64,000 nt of DNA from Kaistia sp. 32K (GTDB lineage Bacteria > Pseudomonadota > Alphaproteobacteria > Rhizobiales > Kaistiaceae). The stretch's first letter is position 1, and every line of letters begins with the position of its first letter. Location: assembly GCF_016629525.1 (NCBI RefSeq), contig NZ_AP024269.1:4764501-4828500 (forward strand), given 5' to 3'. This document shows, piece after piece, positions 46,037 through 57,498 of the stretch. The notes below the pieces were generated by a model. It ran no database searches. It worked only from the letters and a program-made list of their open reading frames with translations, and was not told the DNA's origin. Both the position numbers and the translations under genes were made by a program.

Positions 46037-47125
46037 GTGACCGCCGATCACAGGATTCCGGATACGCGGGCGTCGATGCTTTCATCGCTCGACCAGCGTT
46101 CGCGCGAGGTCTTCAAGCGGATCGTCGACAGCTATCTGGAGACGGGGGATCCGCTTGGATCGCGCAATCTTGCCCGCATCCTGCCGATGGCGCTGTCGCC
46201 GGCCTCGGTGCGCAATGTCATGGCCGACCTCGAGGGGCTCGGGCTGATCTATTCGCCGCACACCTCCGCCGGCCGGTTGCCGACGGAGAGCGGGCTACGC
46301 CTCTTCGTCGATGCGATGCTGGAAGTCGGCGACCTCACCTCGGACGAGCGGCGCGACATCGAGAGTCGGGTCGCCGGCGGCGGCGCCGGGCGCTCGGTCG
46401 ACGACGTGCTGTCGGAAGCGGGGCGGATGCTCTCCGGCCTGTCGCGCGGCGCCGGCGTCGTGCTGGCGTCGAAGTCCGACCAACGGCTGAAGCATATCGA
46501 ATTCGTCCGTCTCGAGCCGGCGCGGGCGCTGGTGGTGCTGGTCGGCGAGGATGGCTCGGTCGAGAACCGGCTGATCGATCTCGATCCCGGTACGACGCCG
46601 TCGAGCCTGGTCGAGGCGACCAACTATCTGAACACGCATCTGCGCGGCCGCAGCCTGGCGGAAGCGCGCGCCGAACTGAGCCGCCGGCAGCAGCAGGCGC
46701 GGGCCGAGCTCGACCAGCTGACCGCGCGGCTCGTCGACACCGGCCTCGCCAGCTGGGTCGAGGCAAGCGGCGGCCGGCCGGACACGCTGATCGTGCGCGG
46801 CCAGGCCAACCTGCTCGACGACGTCAAGGCGGCGGAGGATCTGGAGCGCATCCGCCTGCTGTTCGACGATATCGAGACGCAGCGCGAACTCGTGCATCTG
46901 CTCGGCAGCGCCGAGGCGGGCGAGGGCGTGCGCATCTTCATCGGCTCGGAGAACAAGCTGTTCTCGCTCTCCGGCTCGTCGCTGGTGGTGTCGCCCTATC
47001 GCGACAGCGAGAGCCGGGTCGTCGGCGTGCTCGGGGTGATCGGGCCGACGCGGCTGAACTACGCCCGCATCGTGCCGATGGTCGATTACACCGCCAAGCT
47101 GGTCGGCCGCCTGATCGGCCCGTAG
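46037..47125 (+). CDS. hrcA: Heat-inducible transcription repressor HrcA
   Basis: Winged-helix N-terminus [31 protein letters not shown] plus [40 protein letters not shown]; then GAF-like domain and C-terminal [38 protein letters not shown] start. 362 residues. Binds CIRCE operators in other loci; none is seen near it, nor beside dnaK. grpE does not follow it here, unlike many bacteria. Confidence 0.95.
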   Translation: MTADHRIPDTRASMLSSLDQRSREVFKRIVDSYLETGDPLGSRNLARILPMALSPASVRNVMADLEGLGLIYSPHTSAGRLPTESGLRLFVDAMLEVGDLTSDERRDIESRVAGGGAGRSVDDVLSEAGRMLSGLSRGAGVVLASKSDQRLKHIEFVRLEPARALVVLVGEDGSVENRLIDLDPGTTPSSLVEATNYLNTHLRGRSLAEARAELSRRQQQARAELDQLTARLVDTGLASWVEASGGRPDTLIVRGQANLLDDVKAAEDLERIRLLFDDIETQRELVHLLGSAEAGEGVRIFIGSENKLFSLSGSSLVVSPYRDSESRVVGVLGVIGPTRLNYARIVPMVDYTAKLVGRLIGP

Positions 47126-47200
47126 ACGCGACCCTCTGCCGTCTGTACAGCGCCGCGACGAGCCGATATGAGAACGGTTCAAAGATTATGGAGACGAAAC

Positions 47201-48172
47201 ATGGCGACGGGTACCGACAAACTGGTCACGGTTTTCGGAGGCTCAGGCTTTATCGGCCGTCATGTCGTGCGCGCGCTCGCCAAGCGCGGCTGGCGCGTGC
47301 GGGTCGCCGTGCGCAGGCCCGATCTCGCCGGCCACCTGCAGCCGCTCGGCGCCGTTGGCCAGATCATGCCGGTGCAGGCCAATCTGCGCTATCGCTGGTC
47401 GGTCGATCGCGCGGTTGAAGGCGCCGACGCGGTCGTCAACCTGGTCGGCATCCTGGCCGAGAGCGGACGCCAGAATTTCTCGGTGCTGCACAATTTCGGC
47501 GCCCGCGCCGTCGCCGAGGCGACCCGCGCCGCCGGCATCAAGACGCTGGTGCACCAGTCGGCGCTCGGCGCCGATCCGAAGTCCCCGTCGGCCTATGCCC
47601 GCACCAAGGCGCTGGGCGAGGCGGCCGTGCTCGAGACCCTGCCGGGAGCCGTCATCTTCCGCCCGTCGATCGTGTTCGGGCCGGAGGACAATTTCTTCAA
47701 CCGCTTCGGCGATCTTGCCCGCATCTCTCCCTTCCTGCCGCTGATCGGTGGCGGCACGACCAAGCTGCAGCCGGTCTTCGTCGGCGATGTCGCCGAGGCG
47801 ATCGCGCGCGCCGTGGACGGTGAGCTCGCGGGCGGCACCATCTACGAGCTCGGCGGACCCGAGGTGAAGACCTTCCGCGGCTGCATGGAGCTGCTTCTCG
47901 CCGAGATTGAGCGCAAGCCGCTCCTGGTCTCCGTGCCGTGGTCGGTGGCGCATTACGGCGCCTCGATCGCGCAGTGGCTGCCGAAGCCGCTGCTGACGGT
48001 CGACCAGGTCCGGCTCCTGAAGCAGGACAACATCGTCTCGGTCGCCGCCGAGGCGGAGGGCCGCACGCTGACCGGCATCGGCATCAATCCGAGCAACCTG
48101 CTCGCCGTCCTGCCGGCCTACCTGCAGCGCTTCAAGCCGCACGGCCAGTTCGACCACAAGCGCACGGCCTGA
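47201..48172 (+). CDS. Complex I NDUFA9-like NAD(P)-binding protein
   Basis: Atypical short-chain dehydrogenase: GGSGFIGRHVVRALAKRGWRVR near residue 12, VVNLVGILAESG, VHQSALGADPKSPSAYARTKALGEAAVL and IFRPSIVFGPEDNFFNRF. Similar to the mitochondrial complex I assembly/accessory subunit. ATG 47201 follows GGAGACG; an ATG at 47168 would add 11 residues. 323 residues, followed by a strong terminator. Confidence 0.88.
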   Translation: MATGTDKLVTVFGGSGFIGRHVVRALAKRGWRVRVAVRRPDLAGHLQPLGAVGQIMPVQANLRYRWSVDRAVEGADAVVNLVGILAESGRQNFSVLHNFGARAVAEATRAAGIKTLVHQSALGADPKSPSAYARTKALGEAAVLETLPGAVIFRPSIVFGPEDNFFNRFGDLARISPFLPLIGGGTTKLQPVFVGDVAEAIARAVDGELAGGTIYELGGPEVKTFRGCMELLLAEIERKPLLVSVPWSVAHYGASIAQWLPKPLLTVDQVRLLKQDNIVSVAAEAEGRTLTGIGINPSNLLAVLPAYLQRFKPHGQFDHKRTA

Positions 48173-48193
48173 CCGGCGTTTCTTCGATCGGTA

Positions 48194-48232
48194 TAAAAAA
48201 GCCCTCGCCAGGTGACTGGCGAGGGCTTTTTC
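48194..48232. terminator. Rho-independent terminator (bidirectional)
   Basis: Perfect stem AAAAAGCCCTCGCCAG / CTGGCGAGGGCTTTTT around loop GTGA, with A and T runs on both sides, between the complex I-like gene and the convergent uppP gene. Confidence 0.93.
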
Positions 48233-48254
48233 GTTGGGTCGGAGCGAGGGTGGC

Positions 48255-49064
48255 TCAGCCGAAGGTGAGCACGGCGGCGAGGCCGATGGCGCCGATGACG
48301 ATGCGCCAGTAGGCGAACGGCGCGAAGCCGCGCTGGCTGACGAAATCGAGCAGCCGGCGGACGACGAAGACGCCGGCGATGAAGGCGGCGATGAAGCCGA
48401 CGACGATGTTCCAGGCGCCGGCGGTCGTGATCTGGTCGTGCGTCTTGTAGAGGTCGTAGGCGAACGCTCCGGTCATGGTCGGCATCGCCAGGAAGAACGA
48501 GAATTCCGCCGCAGCGCGCTTGTCGCTGCCGAACAGCATCGCCGCGACGACCGAGGCGCCGGAGCGTGACACGCCGGGCACCATGGCCAGGCACTGGGCG
48601 AAGCCGATGCCGAGATACATGCCGAGCGAGAAGTCCATGGCGTTGTGATAGCGCGGCTTGAGGTCGAGCCGGTCGACGATGAGGAGCACGAAGCCGCCGA
48701 GGATCAGCATGGTGCAGATCAGGATCGGGCTTTCGAACAGGACCTGCTTGATGAAGCTATGCGCCGCGGCGCCGATGACGGCCGCCGGCAGGAAGGCGAG
48801 CAGGATGCCGAACACGAAGCGGCGGGTGCGCGGGTCGGAGGGGAGATCATGCACGATCTTCAGCAGCCGCCCGAAATAGACGGTCAGGATGGCCAGGATG
48901 GCGCCGAGCTGGATCAGCACTTCGAAGGCGCGGCCCGGGCTGTCGAAGCCGAGGAAGTGCCCGGCCAGCAGCAGATGGGCGGTCGAGGAGACGGGAATGA
49001 ATTCCGTGAGGCCCTCGATCAGGCCGAGCACAAGCGCGTCCAGCAAACCTGGGATATCCATCAT
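48255..49064 (-). CDS. uppP: Undecaprenyl-diphosphatase (BacA/UppP)
   Basis: Multispan membrane enzyme regenerating undecaprenyl phosphate for cell wall synthesis. [20 protein letters not shown] near residue 17 is the signature with the key Glu/Ser, and [26 protein letters not shown] near 150 is the second active-site repeat. 269 residues with about eight hydrophobic segments. Confidence 0.96.
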   Translation of the reverse strand: MMDIPGLLDALVLGLIEGLTEFIPVSSTAHLLLAGHFLGFDSPGRAFEVLIQLGAILAILTVYFGRLLKIVHDLPSDPRTRRFVFGILLAFLPAAVIGAAAHSFIKQVLFESPILICTMLILGGFVLLIVDRLDLKPRYHNAMDFSLGMYLGIGFAQCLAMVPGVSRSGASVVAAMLFGSDKRAAAEFSFFLAMPTMTGAFAYDLYKTHDQITTAGAWNIVVGFIAAFIAGVFVVRRLLDFVSQRGFAPFAYWRIVIGAIGLAAVLTFG

Positions 49065-49215
49065 CGCTCCTGCGATTGCTGTTGAGGTTTAAACGGCGAT
49101 TCGGCTTGATACTCGCCACAATCGAGGCCTATATGCGGGCGCTCAAGCCGTTCTCGCAATTTCTTTTGTCGCGGCAGAATCGCCCCGCATCCCCCAGTCT
49201 CGACCTGCGTAGCCG

Positions 49216-49908
49216 ATGCCATTTCTTCACCATCACCCGTTTTCCCCAGCCTCACGCTACGCCCGCCTCGTGCTGGCGGAGTATGACGAGACCGTCGAAT
49301 TCGTCGAAGAGAAGCCCTGGGTGCGCAACGCGTCGCTCCTGGCCCTCAATCCGGCCGGCACGCTGCCGGTGTTCATCGATGACAATGAGTCTGTGGTGGC
49401 CGGCGGATCGGTGATCACCGAATATCTGGTCGAGACCAAGGGCGCGCGCATGGGCGAAGTCCGGCTGATGCCGGAGCACGCCGCCGATCGCGCCGAGGTC
49501 CGCCGCCTGGTCGAGTGGTTCGCCGGCAAGCTCCATGGCGAGGTGACCGGCTATCTCATCAACGAGAAGATCTACAAGCGGCAGATGAAGACGGGCGAGG
49601 GCAATACGTCGCCCGATCCGGCGGCAATCCGCGCCGCCCGCGCCAATATCCGCTATCATGTGCAGTATATCGGCTATCTGGCGGCACGGCGGAACTGGCT
49701 GGCCGGGCGCGAGCTGACGCTCGCCGATTTCGCCGCCGCCGCCGAGATCTCCTGCATCGACTATCTTGGCGAGGTGCCATGGGAGGCGGACGAGGCGGCG
49801 AAGGCGTGGTACGCTCGGGTGAAGTCGCGGCCGTCCTTCCGGCCGCTGCTGAGCGACGTGGTGCGGGGCGTGCCGCCGGCGGTCCACTACGCCGACCTGG
49901 ACTTCTGA
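49216..49908 (+). CDS. Glutathione S-transferase family protein
   Basis: N-terminal thioredoxin fold with [20 protein letters not shown] and [25 protein letters not shown] (cis-Pro then SxxxxxYL-type element); C-terminal all-helical domain with [26 protein letters not shown], the N-capping box. 230 residues. Immediately followed, and slightly overlapped, by queG. Substrate unknown. Confidence 0.9.
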   Translation: MPFLHHHPFSPASRYARLVLAEYDETVEFVEEKPWVRNASLLALNPAGTLPVFIDDNESVVAGGSVITEYLVETKGARMGEVRLMPEHAADRAEVRRLVEWFAGKLHGEVTGYLINEKIYKRQMKTGEGNTSPDPAAIRAARANIRYHVQYIGYLAARRNWLAGRELTLADFAAAAEISCIDYLGEVPWEADEAAKAWYARVKSRPSFRPLLSDVVRGVPPAVHYADLDF

Positions 49909-51074
49909 GCCCCGATCCCTCCGCCCCCGGCGCGCTCACCGCCAAGCAGCTCGCGGCGGAAAAGGCGCGGCTGATCGCCGATGCGCTGGCCGAGGGCTTC
50001 AGCGTCGTGCGCATCACAGGGCCGGACTCCATCCCGCTGGCGCCGGAGCGGCTGCAAAGCTTCCTCGAGGACGGCCATCACGGCAGCATGGCCTGGATGG
50101 CGGAGACGGCCGAGCGCCGCGCCGATCCGCGCGTGCTCTGGCCGGATGTCCGCTCGGTCGTCATGCTGGGCCTGAACTACGGCCCCGAGGAAGATCCCCG
50201 CGCGCTGCTCGGCGAGCCGGATCGCGGCAACATCTCCGTCTACGCCCGCAATCGCGACTACCACGACATCATCAAGGGCAAGCTGAAGCTGCTCGCCGGC
50301 CGGCTGGCCTCGCGCACCGGTCATGAGGTCAAGGTCTTCGTCGATACGGCGCCGGTGATGGAAAAGCCGCTCGGCGAGGCGTCCGGGCTCGGCTGGCAGG
50401 GCAAGCACACCAATCTCGTCTCGCGCGAGTTCGGCTCCTGGCTGTTCCTCGGCTCGATCTTCACCGCGCTGGAACTGCCGGTCGACGCGCCGGAGCGCGA
50501 TCATTGCGGCAAGTGCCGGGCCTGCCTGGACGCCTGCCCGACCAATGCCTTCCCGACGCCCTATCGCATCGATGCGCGGCGCTGCATCTCCTATCTGACG
50601 ATCGAGAATGCTGGGCCGATCCCGCGCGAGTTCCGCGCCGCCATGGGCAACCGCATCTATGGCTGCGACGACTGCCTCGCCGCCTGCCCCTGGAACAAGT
50701 TCGCCAAGGCATCGTCGGAGATGAAGCTGAAGGCGCGGCCGGAATTCGAGGCGCCACGCTTGGGCGATCTCGCCGCGCTCGACGATCCGGCGTTCCGGGC
50801 GCTGTTCTCCGGCTCGCCGGTGAAGCGCATCGGCCGCGACCGCTTCGTCCGCAACGTGCTGGTGGCGATCGGCAATTCGGGCGACGCGTCGCTGTTGCCG
50901 GCGGTGCGGACCCTGCTCGGCGATCCCGCCGCGATCGTCAGGGGCGCGGCGGTCTGGGCGCTGTCCAGGCTGGCGCCGGACGCGTTTTCCTCCGCGCGGA
51001 TCGAGGCGATCGCACGCGAGGATGACGAGGCCGTGAAGGACGAATGGCGGGCCCTGGGACCCGCCATCGGATAG
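49905..51074 (+). CDS. queG: Epoxyqueuosine reductase
   Basis: Cobalamin-dependent enzyme converting epoxyqueuosine to queuosine in tRNA. Two 4Fe-4S motifs: [16 protein letters not shown] and [18 protein letters not shown]-like C-terminal end [20 protein letters not shown]. No ATG or TTG lies at the expected start; the first coding-like residues ([22 protein letters not shown]) follow a CTG at 49905, while the nearest canonical start upstream is a GTG at 49806 inside the GST gene. 389 residues with the CTG start. Catalytic Asp region [12 protein letters not shown] is present. Confidence 0.85.
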   Translation: MSPDPSAPGALTAKQLAAEKARLIADALAEGFSVVRITGPDSIPLAPERLQSFLEDGHHGSMAWMAETAERRADPRVLWPDVRSVVMLGLNYGPEEDPRALLGEPDRGNISVYARNRDYHDIIKGKLKLLAGRLASRTGHEVKVFVDTAPVMEKPLGEASGLGWQGKHTNLVSREFGSWLFLGSIFTALELPVDAPERDHCGKCRACLDACPTNAFPTPYRIDARRCISYLTIENAGPIPREFRAAMGNRIYGCDDCLAACPWNKFAKASSEMKLKARPEFEAPRLGDLAALDDPAFRALFSGSPVKRIGRDRFVRNVLVAIGNSGDASLLPAVRTLLGDPAAIVRGAAVWALSRLAPDAFSSARIEAIAREDDEAVKDEWRALGPAIG

Positions 51075-51102
51075 TCGTGTGTGGAACCGGCGGCTACGCC
51101 GC

Positions 51103-51723
51103 TCAGCCCTTCAGGACTTTCTTCTCGGCGACCGTCGTGTCGGCGTTGAGGCGGTAGACGATCGGCACGCCGGTCTCGAGCTCGCGCTCCAGGATCTCGG
51201 CCGGCGTCAGGCCTTCCAGCGCCATGATCAGCGCGCGCAGCGAATTGCCGTGCGCCGCGACGATGACCTTCTCGCCGCGCATGACCGGCGGCAGGATGTT
51301 GAAGATGTAGTAGGGCCAGACGCGGGCGCCGGTGTCCTTCAGCGACTCGCCGCCCGGCGGCGGCACGTCATAGGAACGGCGCCAGATCTTGACCTGCTCC
51401 TCGCCCCACTTGGCGCGCGCATCGTCCTTGTTGAGGCCGGAGAGATCGCCATAGTCGCGCTCGTTCAGCGCCTGGTCGCGGATGGTCTGGAGGTCCGGCT
51501 GGCCGAGCTCGCCGAGGATCAGCTTGAGCGTGTGCTGGGCGCGGGAGAGTTCCGAGGTGAAGGCGACGTCGAACGAGAGGTCGAGGCCCTTGAGGCGCTT
51601 GCCGGCGGCCGTCGCCTCGGCGACGCCCTGTTCCGTCAGCGCCGGGTCGCGCCATCCGGTGAACAGGTTCTGCAAGTTCCATTCACTCTGGCCATGGCGA
51701 ACGAGCACGAGAAGGCGATCCAT
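51103..51723 (-). CDS. gpmA: 2,3-bisphosphoglycerate-dependent phosphoglycerate mutase
   Basis: Glycolytic/gluconeogenic mutase with phosphohistidine RHGQSEWN near residue 8, [15 protein letters not shown] and [45 protein letters not shown]; second catalytic His in [12 protein letters not shown]. 206 residues, the short alphaproteobacterial form. Confidence 0.96.
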   Translation of the reverse strand: MDRLLVLVRHGQSEWNLQNLFTGWRDPALTEQGVAEATAAGKRLKGLDLSFDVAFTSELSRAQHTLKLILGELGQPDLQTIRDQALNERDYGDLSGLNKDDARAKWGEEQVKIWRRSYDVPPPGGESLKDTGARVWPYYIFNILPPVMRGEKVIVAAHGNSLRALIMALEGLTPAEILERELETGVPIVYRLNADTTVAEKKVLKG

Positions 51724-51743
51724 ACGGAAGGCTCCTTTAGGGG

Positions 51744-52556
51744 TCAGTCGGTGAAGCCGAGCACGTCGGCCATGGAATAGCGGCCGGGCTTGCGGCCGTG
51801 GGCCCAGAGCGCCGCCTTGATGGCGCCGCGGGCGAAGAGGGCGCGGTCGGAGGCGTGATGCGACAGCGTGATCATCTCGCCCTCGCCGGAAAGCATCACG
51901 GAATGGTCGCCGATGACGCTGCCGCCGCGCAAGGTCGCGAAGCCGATCGTGCCGCGCTCGCGCGGGCCGGTGATGCCGTCGCGGACGCGGACGGAATGCG
52001 AGGCCAAGTCGATGTCGCGGCCCTCGGCGGCAGCCTGGCCGAGCATCAGCGCGGTGCCGGACGGCGCGTCGACCTTGTGGCGATGGTGCATTTCCAGCAC
52101 CTCGATGTCGAAATCCTCGTCGAGCGCCTTCGCCGCCTGGCGCACCAGCTGCGCCAGCAGGTTGACGCCGAGGCTCATATTGCCGGCCTGGACGATCACG
52201 GCGTGGCGGGCGGCCGCGTCGATCGCGGCGTGATCGTCGACCGAAAGGCCGGTGGTGCCGATGACGTGGACGATGCGGGCCTGGGCGGCGATCTCGGCGA
52301 AGCCGAGGGTCGCGACGGGCGCCGTGAAATCGAGCACGCCCTGGGCGCTCGCGAAGACCGGCAGCGGATCGTCGGTGATTGCAACGCCGAGCGGCGGCAG
52401 GCCGGCGACCACGCCGGCGTCCTGGCCGAGGAAGGGCGAACCCTCGCGCTCGATCGCCCCGACGACGGCGACGCCTTCGGTCTCGGTGACGGTCCGGATC
52501 AGCGTCCGGCCCATGCGGCCGGCGGCGCCGACGATGACGAGACCCATATCGGGCAT
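51744..52556 (-). CDS. dapB: 4-hydroxy-tetrahydrodipicolinate reductase
   Basis: Lysine/diaminopimelate pathway reductase. Rossmann [12 protein letters not shown] near residue 9, [21 protein letters not shown], and active-site [19 protein letters not shown]. Start set at ATG 52556 ([10 protein letters not shown]), as the upstream nine residues have no family match. 270 residues. In the rhizobial neighbourhood gpmA-dapB-pyrF. Confidence 0.96.
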   Translation of the reverse strand: MPDMGLVIVGAAGRMGRTLIRTVTETEGVAVVGAIEREGSPFLGQDAGVVAGLPPLGVAITDDPLPVFASAQGVLDFTAPVATLGFAEIAAQARIVHVIGTTGLSVDDHAAIDAAARHAVIVQAGNMSLGVNLLAQLVRQAAKALDEDFDIEVLEMHHRHKVDAPSGTALMLGQAAAEGRDIDLASHSVRVRDGITGPRERGTIGFATLRGGSVIGDHSVMLSGEGEMITLSHHASDRALFARGAIKAALWAHGRKPGRYSMADVLGFTD

Positions 52557-52621
52557 AACGGTTTCCCCCGGTTCAAAGCGCATATAGCAGGCTGGTCGCC
52601 TGCGCGGGAAGGGGTGGCGGC

Positions 52622-53329
52622 CTAGATCGCCGAGGCGACTTCGATTTCCGAGAGAATGGCCTTGGCGGCGGCCTTCGGATCGGCTGCCTCGAGGATCGGC
52701 CGCGCCACGACCAGATGGTCGGCGCCCGCCCGGATCGCCGCGGCCGGCGTCGCGACCCGCTTCTGGTCGCCGACGATCGAGCCGGCGGGGCGGATGCCGG
52801 GGGTGACGATCGCCATGCCGGCGCCGACGACGGCGCGCATGGCGCCAGCCTCTTCCGGCGAGCAGACGATGCCGTTCATGCCGGCCGCCCGCGCGTCGGC
52901 GGCGCGCCGCGCCACCAGTTCGGCCGGGTTGGTGGCATAGCCGGCGGCGGCCAGATCGGCTTCGTCCATCGAGGTCAGCACCGTCACGGCGAGCAGGCGA
53001 AGATCGCTGGTGCCCTTGCCCTTTACGGCGGCGCGCATCGCCTTCGGATAGGCGTGGATGGTGCAGAAATGCATGCCGAGCTTGGCGATGTTCTGCACGG
53101 CATGCTCGACGGTGTTGTCGATGTCGAGCAGCTTGACGTCGAGGAAGACCTTCTTGCCCTGGTCAACCAGGCGCTCGGCGAAGGTGAGGCCGCCGGCGAA
53201 GCAGAGCTGCAGGCCGACCTTGTAGAAGGTGACGGTGTCGCCGAGCGTCGCCACCATCTCTTCCGCCGCGTCGACGGTGGGCAGGTCGAGGCCGACGATC
53301 AGGCGGTCACGGATGTCGAGCAGGGGCAT
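52622..53329 (-). CDS. pyrF: Orotidine 5'-phosphate decarboxylase
   Basis: Last step of UMP synthesis. [34 protein letters not shown] with the catalytic D-x-K-x2-D array, and VTPGIRPAG near residue 185. TIM barrel, 235 residues. Confidence 0.96.
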   Translation of the reverse strand: MPLLDIRDRLIVGLDLPTVDAAEEMVATLGDTVTFYKVGLQLCFAGGLTFAERLVDQGKKVFLDVKLLDIDNTVEHAVQNIAKLGMHFCTIHAYPKAMRAAVKGKGTSDLRLLAVTVLTSMDEADLAAAGYATNPAELVARRAADARAAGMNGIVCSPEEAGAMRAVVGAGMAIVTPGIRPAGSIVGDQKRVATPAAAIRAGADHLVVARPILEAADPKAAAKAILSEIEVASAI

Positions 53330-53450
53330 GGTCGGGCCTCATGGTTCAGCGGCCGCGCGGGCGGCGCAACACTATCAATTCGCGCGGCGGGGCACGCAGG
53401 GCAATGGCGGTTCGATGGGGTCGAGGCCGACCGGCTCGGGGAGAGCCGGC

Positions 53451-54050
53451 TCAGTGAGTCCGCCGATAGACCCAGACGCGGGCCGGCGGCACGTTCTTCA
53501 TGACCCAACCGGTGTGGGTTGTCGAGAACTGGGCGGGATCGGGCGGGATCGGCGAGGCGAGGCTGTAGGAAAACTGGATAAAGGGCCGGTCCGGCGTCAG
53601 CCGGTCGAAGGCGTCGTCGATCAGCTTGTGCCGGCGGGCCGGCGGCTGGGTGATCAGCGGCAGGCTGGAGACGACGGCGCTGACCGGCCCGACGATGCCG
53701 CGATCCCTGAGGATCTTGTCCATGGCGTAGGCGTCGCCCTGGACGATCGTCACGCCCGGGAAGCGCTTTTCGAGCAGCCGGCAGAATTCGGCGCTGTATT
53801 CGATCGAGATGATCCGCTCCGGCGCCACGCCGCGCTCGAGCAGCGCCTGGGTGACGACGCCGGTGCCCGGTCCGAGCTCGATCACCGGCAGCGTATCGTT
53901 CGGATCGACGAAGCTCGCCATCAGCTTGGTCAGCGCCTTGCCCGAGGGGCTGACGGCGCCGATCGAGAGCGGCTTGCCCATCCAGCTTCGAAAAAAGCGG
54001 ACCTCATCGGCAACGAGCGCTTTCAGCTTTCGCATCTGGATAGAGGACAT
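53451..54050 (-). CDS. pmtA: Phospholipid N-methyltransferase-like (rhizobial PmtA family)
   Basis: SAM-dependent methyltransferase: IGAVSPSGKALTKLM, then VIELGPGTGVVTQALLERGV (motif I) and IVQGDAYAMDKIL. Rhizobial PmtA makes phosphatidylcholine by three methylations of phosphatidylethanolamine. 199 residues. In Rhizobiales this family is found between dnaJ and pyrF, matching the place here. Alternatively a related rRNA-adenine-like methyltransferase. Confidence 0.82.
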   Translation of the reverse strand: MSSIQMRKLKALVADEVRFFRSWMGKPLSIGAVSPSGKALTKLMASFVDPNDTLPVIELGPGTGVVTQALLERGVAPERIISIEYSAEFCRLLEKRFPGVTIVQGDAYAMDKILRDRGIVGPVSAVVSSLPLITQPPARRHKLIDDAFDRLTPDRPFIQFSYSLASPIPPDPAQFSTTHTGWVMKNVPPARVWVYRRTH

Positions 54051-54121
54051 GACGGCCCCGAATGGTTGAGATTACGGACTATGCGCCACGCATCGCGGCA
54101 ATCCTGTGACGTACCAGCCTC

Positions 54122-55258
54122 TCAGCTGCCGCCGAAGAAGTCACGGATCCTGGCGAAGAAGCCGGCCGATTCGGGGTTGGTCTCTTCGGACGAGGCCTTC
54201 TCGAATTCCTCGAGCAGTTCGCGCTGGCGACGCGACAGGTTGCGCGGGGTTTCGACGACGACCTGGATGTACATGTCGCCCATCTGGCTCGAACGCAAGA
54301 CGGGCATGCCCTTGCTCTTCAGGCGGAACTGCTTGCCGGTCTGGGTGCCTTCCGGAACCTTGACGCGGGTCTTGCCGCCGTCGACGGTCGGCACGTCGAA
54401 CTGGCCGCCCAGCGCCGCCGTCGTCAGCGAAATCGGCACGCGGCAGAAGATGTCGGCGCCCTCGCGCTGGAACAGGCTGTGCGGCTTCACCGACAGGAAG
54501 AGATAGAGATCGCCGGCCGGGCCGCCGCGCAATCCGGCCTCGCCCTCGCCCGACAGGCGGATGCGGGTGCCGTCCTCGATGCCGGCGGGAATGTTGACCG
54601 AGAGCGTGCGCTCCTGCGTCGTGCGGCCCGAGCCGGCGCATTTGTCGCAGGGGTCGGAGATGATCTCGCCCCGTCCCTGGCAGGTCGGGCAGGTGCGCTC
54701 GATCGAGAAGAAGCCCTGCGCCGCGCGCACGCGGCCATGGCCGTCGCAGGTGGTGCAGACCTTCGGATGCGATCCGGGCTTGGCGCCGGTGCCGGAGCAG
54801 GCCTCGCAGGCGATCTTGGTCGGGACATGCACTTCCGCGGTCTTGCCGGAGAAGGCTTCCTCGAGGGTGATCTCCATGTTGTAGCGAAGGTCGGCGCCGC
54901 GCTCGCGGCCGCCCGAGCGCTGACCGCCGCCGCTGCGGCGCCCGCCACCCATGAACTCGCCGAAGATGTCGTCGAAGATGTCCGACATCGAGGAGGAGAA
55001 ATCGCCGGAGAAGCCGGGTCCGCCGCCGCCATTCTCGAAGGCGGCATGGCCGAAGCGGTCATAGGCTGCCCGCTTCTGCGGGTCCTTCAGCATCTCGTAG
55101 GCTTCGTTGATTTCCTTGAACTTCGCCTCGGCAGTGTGATCACCCGGGTTCTTGTCGGGATGGTACTGCATCGCGAGCTTGCGGAAGGCGACCTTCAGGC
55201 CCTTGTCGTCACAATCGCGCGCGACGCCCAGCAGCTCATAGTAATCGATTTTTGCCAT
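54122..55258 (-). CDS. dnaJ: Chaperone DnaJ
   Basis: J domain [12 protein letters not shown] ... YHPDKNPGD with HPD, then Gly/Phe-rich region, four CxxCxGxG zinc repeats ([41 protein letters not shown]) and C-terminal substrate domain. 378 residues. 114 bases after dnaK, with a hairpin between them. Confidence 0.97.
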   Translation of the reverse strand: MAKIDYYELLGVARDCDDKGLKVAFRKLAMQYHPDKNPGDHTAEAKFKEINEAYEMLKDPQKRAAYDRFGHAAFENGGGGPGFSGDFSSSMSDIFDDIFGEFMGGGRRSGGGQRSGGRERGADLRYNMEITLEEAFSGKTAEVHVPTKIACEACSGTGAKPGSHPKVCTTCDGHGRVRAAQGFFSIERTCPTCQGRGEIISDPCDKCAGSGRTTQERTLSVNIPAGIEDGTRIRLSGEGEAGLRGGPAGDLYLFLSVKPHSLFQREGADIFCRVPISLTTAALGGQFDVPTVDGGKTRVKVPEGTQTGKQFRLKSKGMPVLRSSQMGDMYIQVVVETPRNLSRRQRELLEEFEKASSEETNPESAGFFARIRDFFGGS

Positions 55259-55326
55259 GCGGCGCCCGTGGTGAAAGCGAGCCGAAACTCAAGAGAAGTG
55301 GCACAAACGGTGCCATACCGTGATAG

Positions 55327-55351
55327 AGGCCCGGCGCGGTACGCCGGGCCT
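55327..55351 (-). terminator. Intergenic hairpin between dnaK and dnaJ
   Basis: AGGCCCGGCG (55327-55336) and CGCCGGGCCT (55342-55351), five-base loop. No U-run on the dnaK strand, so it more likely tunes dnaJ expression or mRNA stability than fully terminates. Confidence 0.55.
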
Positions 55352-55372
55352 CCCTGTTCTTGCGAAGACCGA

Positions 55373-57274
55373 TCAGTGGGTCTTCTTGTCGTCGTTGACT
55401 TCCTCGAAGTCCGCGTCGACCACATCGTCCGAACCGGCCGCCTCGGGATTGCCCTGGCTGCCGTCGGCCTGCTGGGCCGCGTACATCGCCTCGCCGAGCT
55501 TCATCGAAGCCTGGGCCAGCGTGTTGGTTTTCTGCTCGATCGCTTCCGGATCGTCGCCCTCGAGCGCCGTCTTCAGATCGGCGATCGCGGTTTCGATCGT
55601 CGACTTGTCGGCGGCCGAGATCTTCGAGCCGAACTCGCCGAGCGACTTCTCGGTCGAATGCACCAGCGCTTCGCCCTGGTTCTTCGCCTCGACGACCGCG
55701 CGACGCTTCTTGTCCTCGGCGGCGTGGCTCTCGGCGTCCTTGACCATCTTCTCGATGTCGGCGTCGGAAAGACCACCCGAGGCCTGGATGCGGATCTGCT
55801 GCTCCTTGCCGGTGCCCTTGTCCTTGGCCGAGACGTTGACGATGCCGTTGGCGTCAATGTCGAAGGTGACCTCGATCTGCGGCACGCCACGCGGCGCCGG
55901 CGGCAGGCCGACGAGATCGAACTGGCCGAGCATCTTATTGTCGGCCGCCATCTCGCGCTCGCCCTGGAAGACGCGGATCGTCACGGCGGACTGGCTGTCC
56001 TCGGCCGTCGAGAAGACCTGGCTCTTCTTGGTCGGGATCGTGGTGTTGCGTTCGATCAGGCGCGTGAACACGCCGCCGAGCGTCTCGATGCCGAGCGACA
56101 GCGGGGTCACGTCGAGCAGCAGCACGTCCTTGACGTCGCCCTGCAGAACGCCGGCCTGGATCGCGGCGCCCATGGCGACGACTTCATCCGGGTTGACGCC
56201 CTTGTGCGGCTCCTTGCCGAAGAACTGCTTCACGATCTCCTGGATCTTCGGCATGCGGGTCATGCCGCCGACCAGAACCACTTCGTCGATCTCGCCGGCC
56301 GAGAGGCCCGCATCCTTGAGCGCCGCCTTGCAGGGCGCCACGGTTCGCTGCACCAGATCGTCGACCAGCGCCTCGAACTTCGAGCGGGTCAGCTTGATCG
56401 CAAGGTGCTTCGGGCCCTTGGCGTCGGCGGTGATGAAGGGCAGGTTGATTTCGGTCTGCTGCGCCGACGAAAGCTCGATCTTGGCCTTCTCCGCCGCTTC
56501 CTTCAGGCGCTGCAGCGCCAGCTTGTCGCCGCGCAGGTCGATGCCCTGCTCGCGCTTGAACTCGTCGGCGAGGTAGCCGACCAGGCGCATGTCGAAGTCT
56601 TCGCCGCCGAGGAAGGTGTCGCCATTGGTCGACTTCACCTCGAAGACGCCGTCGCCGATCTCGAGGATCGAGATGTCGAACGTGCCGCCGCCGAGGTCAT
56701 AGACCGCGATCGTCTTGCCGTCGTTCTTGTCGAGGCCGTAGGCGAGCGCTGCCGCCGTCGGCTCGTTGATGATGCGCAGCACCTCGAGGCCGGCGATCTT
56801 GCCGGCATCCTTGGTGGCCTGACGCTGGGCGTCGTTGAAATAGGCCGGAACCGTGATCACGGCCTGCTCGACCGGCGTGCCGAGGAAGGATTCGGCCGTT
56901 TCCTTCATCTTCTGCAGGATGAAGGCCGAAATCTGGGCCGGGGAGTACTTCTCGCCCTCGACCTCGACCCAAGCGTCGCCATTCGGACCCTTGACGATGT
57001 TGTAGGGGACGAGGTGCTTGTCCTTCTCGACCATCGGGTCGTCATAGCGGCGGCCGATCAGGCGCTTCACCGCGAAGAAGGTGTGTTCGGGATTGGTGAC
57101 CGCCTGGCGCTTCGCCGGCTGGCCGACCAGTTTCTCGCCGTCGTCCGTGAACGCGACCATGGACGGCGTCGTGCGCGCGCCCTCGGCGTTCTCGATGACC
57201 TTCGGCGTTTTGCCGTCCATGACGGCGAGACAGGAATTCGTCGTTCCGAGGTCGATACCGATGACCTTAGCCAT
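55373..57274 (-). CDS. dnaK: Chaperone DnaK (Hsp70)
   Basis: Hsp70 ATPase domain with [78 protein letters not shown], and [16 protein letters not shown]; substrate domain [19 protein letters not shown]; ends [10 protein letters not shown]. 633 residues. Transcribed toward dnaJ; a heat-shock-like promoter is upstream. Confidence 0.98.
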   Translation of the reverse strand: MAKVIGIDLGTTNSCLAVMDGKTPKVIENAEGARTTPSMVAFTDDGEKLVGQPAKRQAVTNPEHTFFAVKRLIGRRYDDPMVEKDKHLVPYNIVKGPNGDAWVEVEGEKYSPAQISAFILQKMKETAESFLGTPVEQAVITVPAYFNDAQRQATKDAGKIAGLEVLRIINEPTAAALAYGLDKNDGKTIAVYDLGGGTFDISILEIGDGVFEVKSTNGDTFLGGEDFDMRLVGYLADEFKREQGIDLRGDKLALQRLKEAAEKAKIELSSAQQTEINLPFITADAKGPKHLAIKLTRSKFEALVDDLVQRTVAPCKAALKDAGLSAGEIDEVVLVGGMTRMPKIQEIVKQFFGKEPHKGVNPDEVVAMGAAIQAGVLQGDVKDVLLLDVTPLSLGIETLGGVFTRLIERNTTIPTKKSQVFSTAEDSQSAVTIRVFQGEREMAADNKMLGQFDLVGLPPAPRGVPQIEVTFDIDANGIVNVSAKDKGTGKEQQIRIQASGGLSDADIEKMVKDAESHAAEDKKRRAVVEAKNQGEALVHSTEKSLGEFGSKISAADKSTIETAIADLKTALEGDDPEAIEQKTNTLAQASMKLGEAMYAAQQADGSQGNPEAAGSDDVVDADFEEVNDDKKTH

Positions 57275-57412
57275 ATTCTCTCTCCTTTCGGCTGGCCGTG
57301 CGGACCCTCTTGGAGGCTTCCGCCGTGCCGGGCAGGTGCCCGAACGGCCCCCATGAACACTACGATTTGCGTGGTCTCGGCGAACGGGCCGGCCTGCGCA
57401 GGTTCTGGGCGT

Positions 57413-57441
57413 ATATAAGAAGATGCCTAAACGGCCGCAAG
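57413..57441 (-). promoter_or_regulatory. Candidate heat-shock (RpoH-like) promoter of dnaK
   Basis: On the minus strand, CTTGCGG (57435-57441) followed by 16 bases and TTATAT (57413-57418), about 140 bases before dnaK. Fits the alphaproteobacterial CTTG-type -35 and TATAT-like -10. No CIRCE is seen nearby. Confidence 0.45.
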
Positions 57442-57498
57442 TCGGCTCTCAGCCTGATGTCGGCGGGACGCGACGAACCAAGGGAGGCAAGCCCGGAA

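Noticed and set aside
54479..57418. 979-residue open frame on the plus strand over dnaK/dnaJ
   Set aside because: Shadow of dnaJ and dnaK in high-GC DNA; no domain, and both antisense genes are certain.
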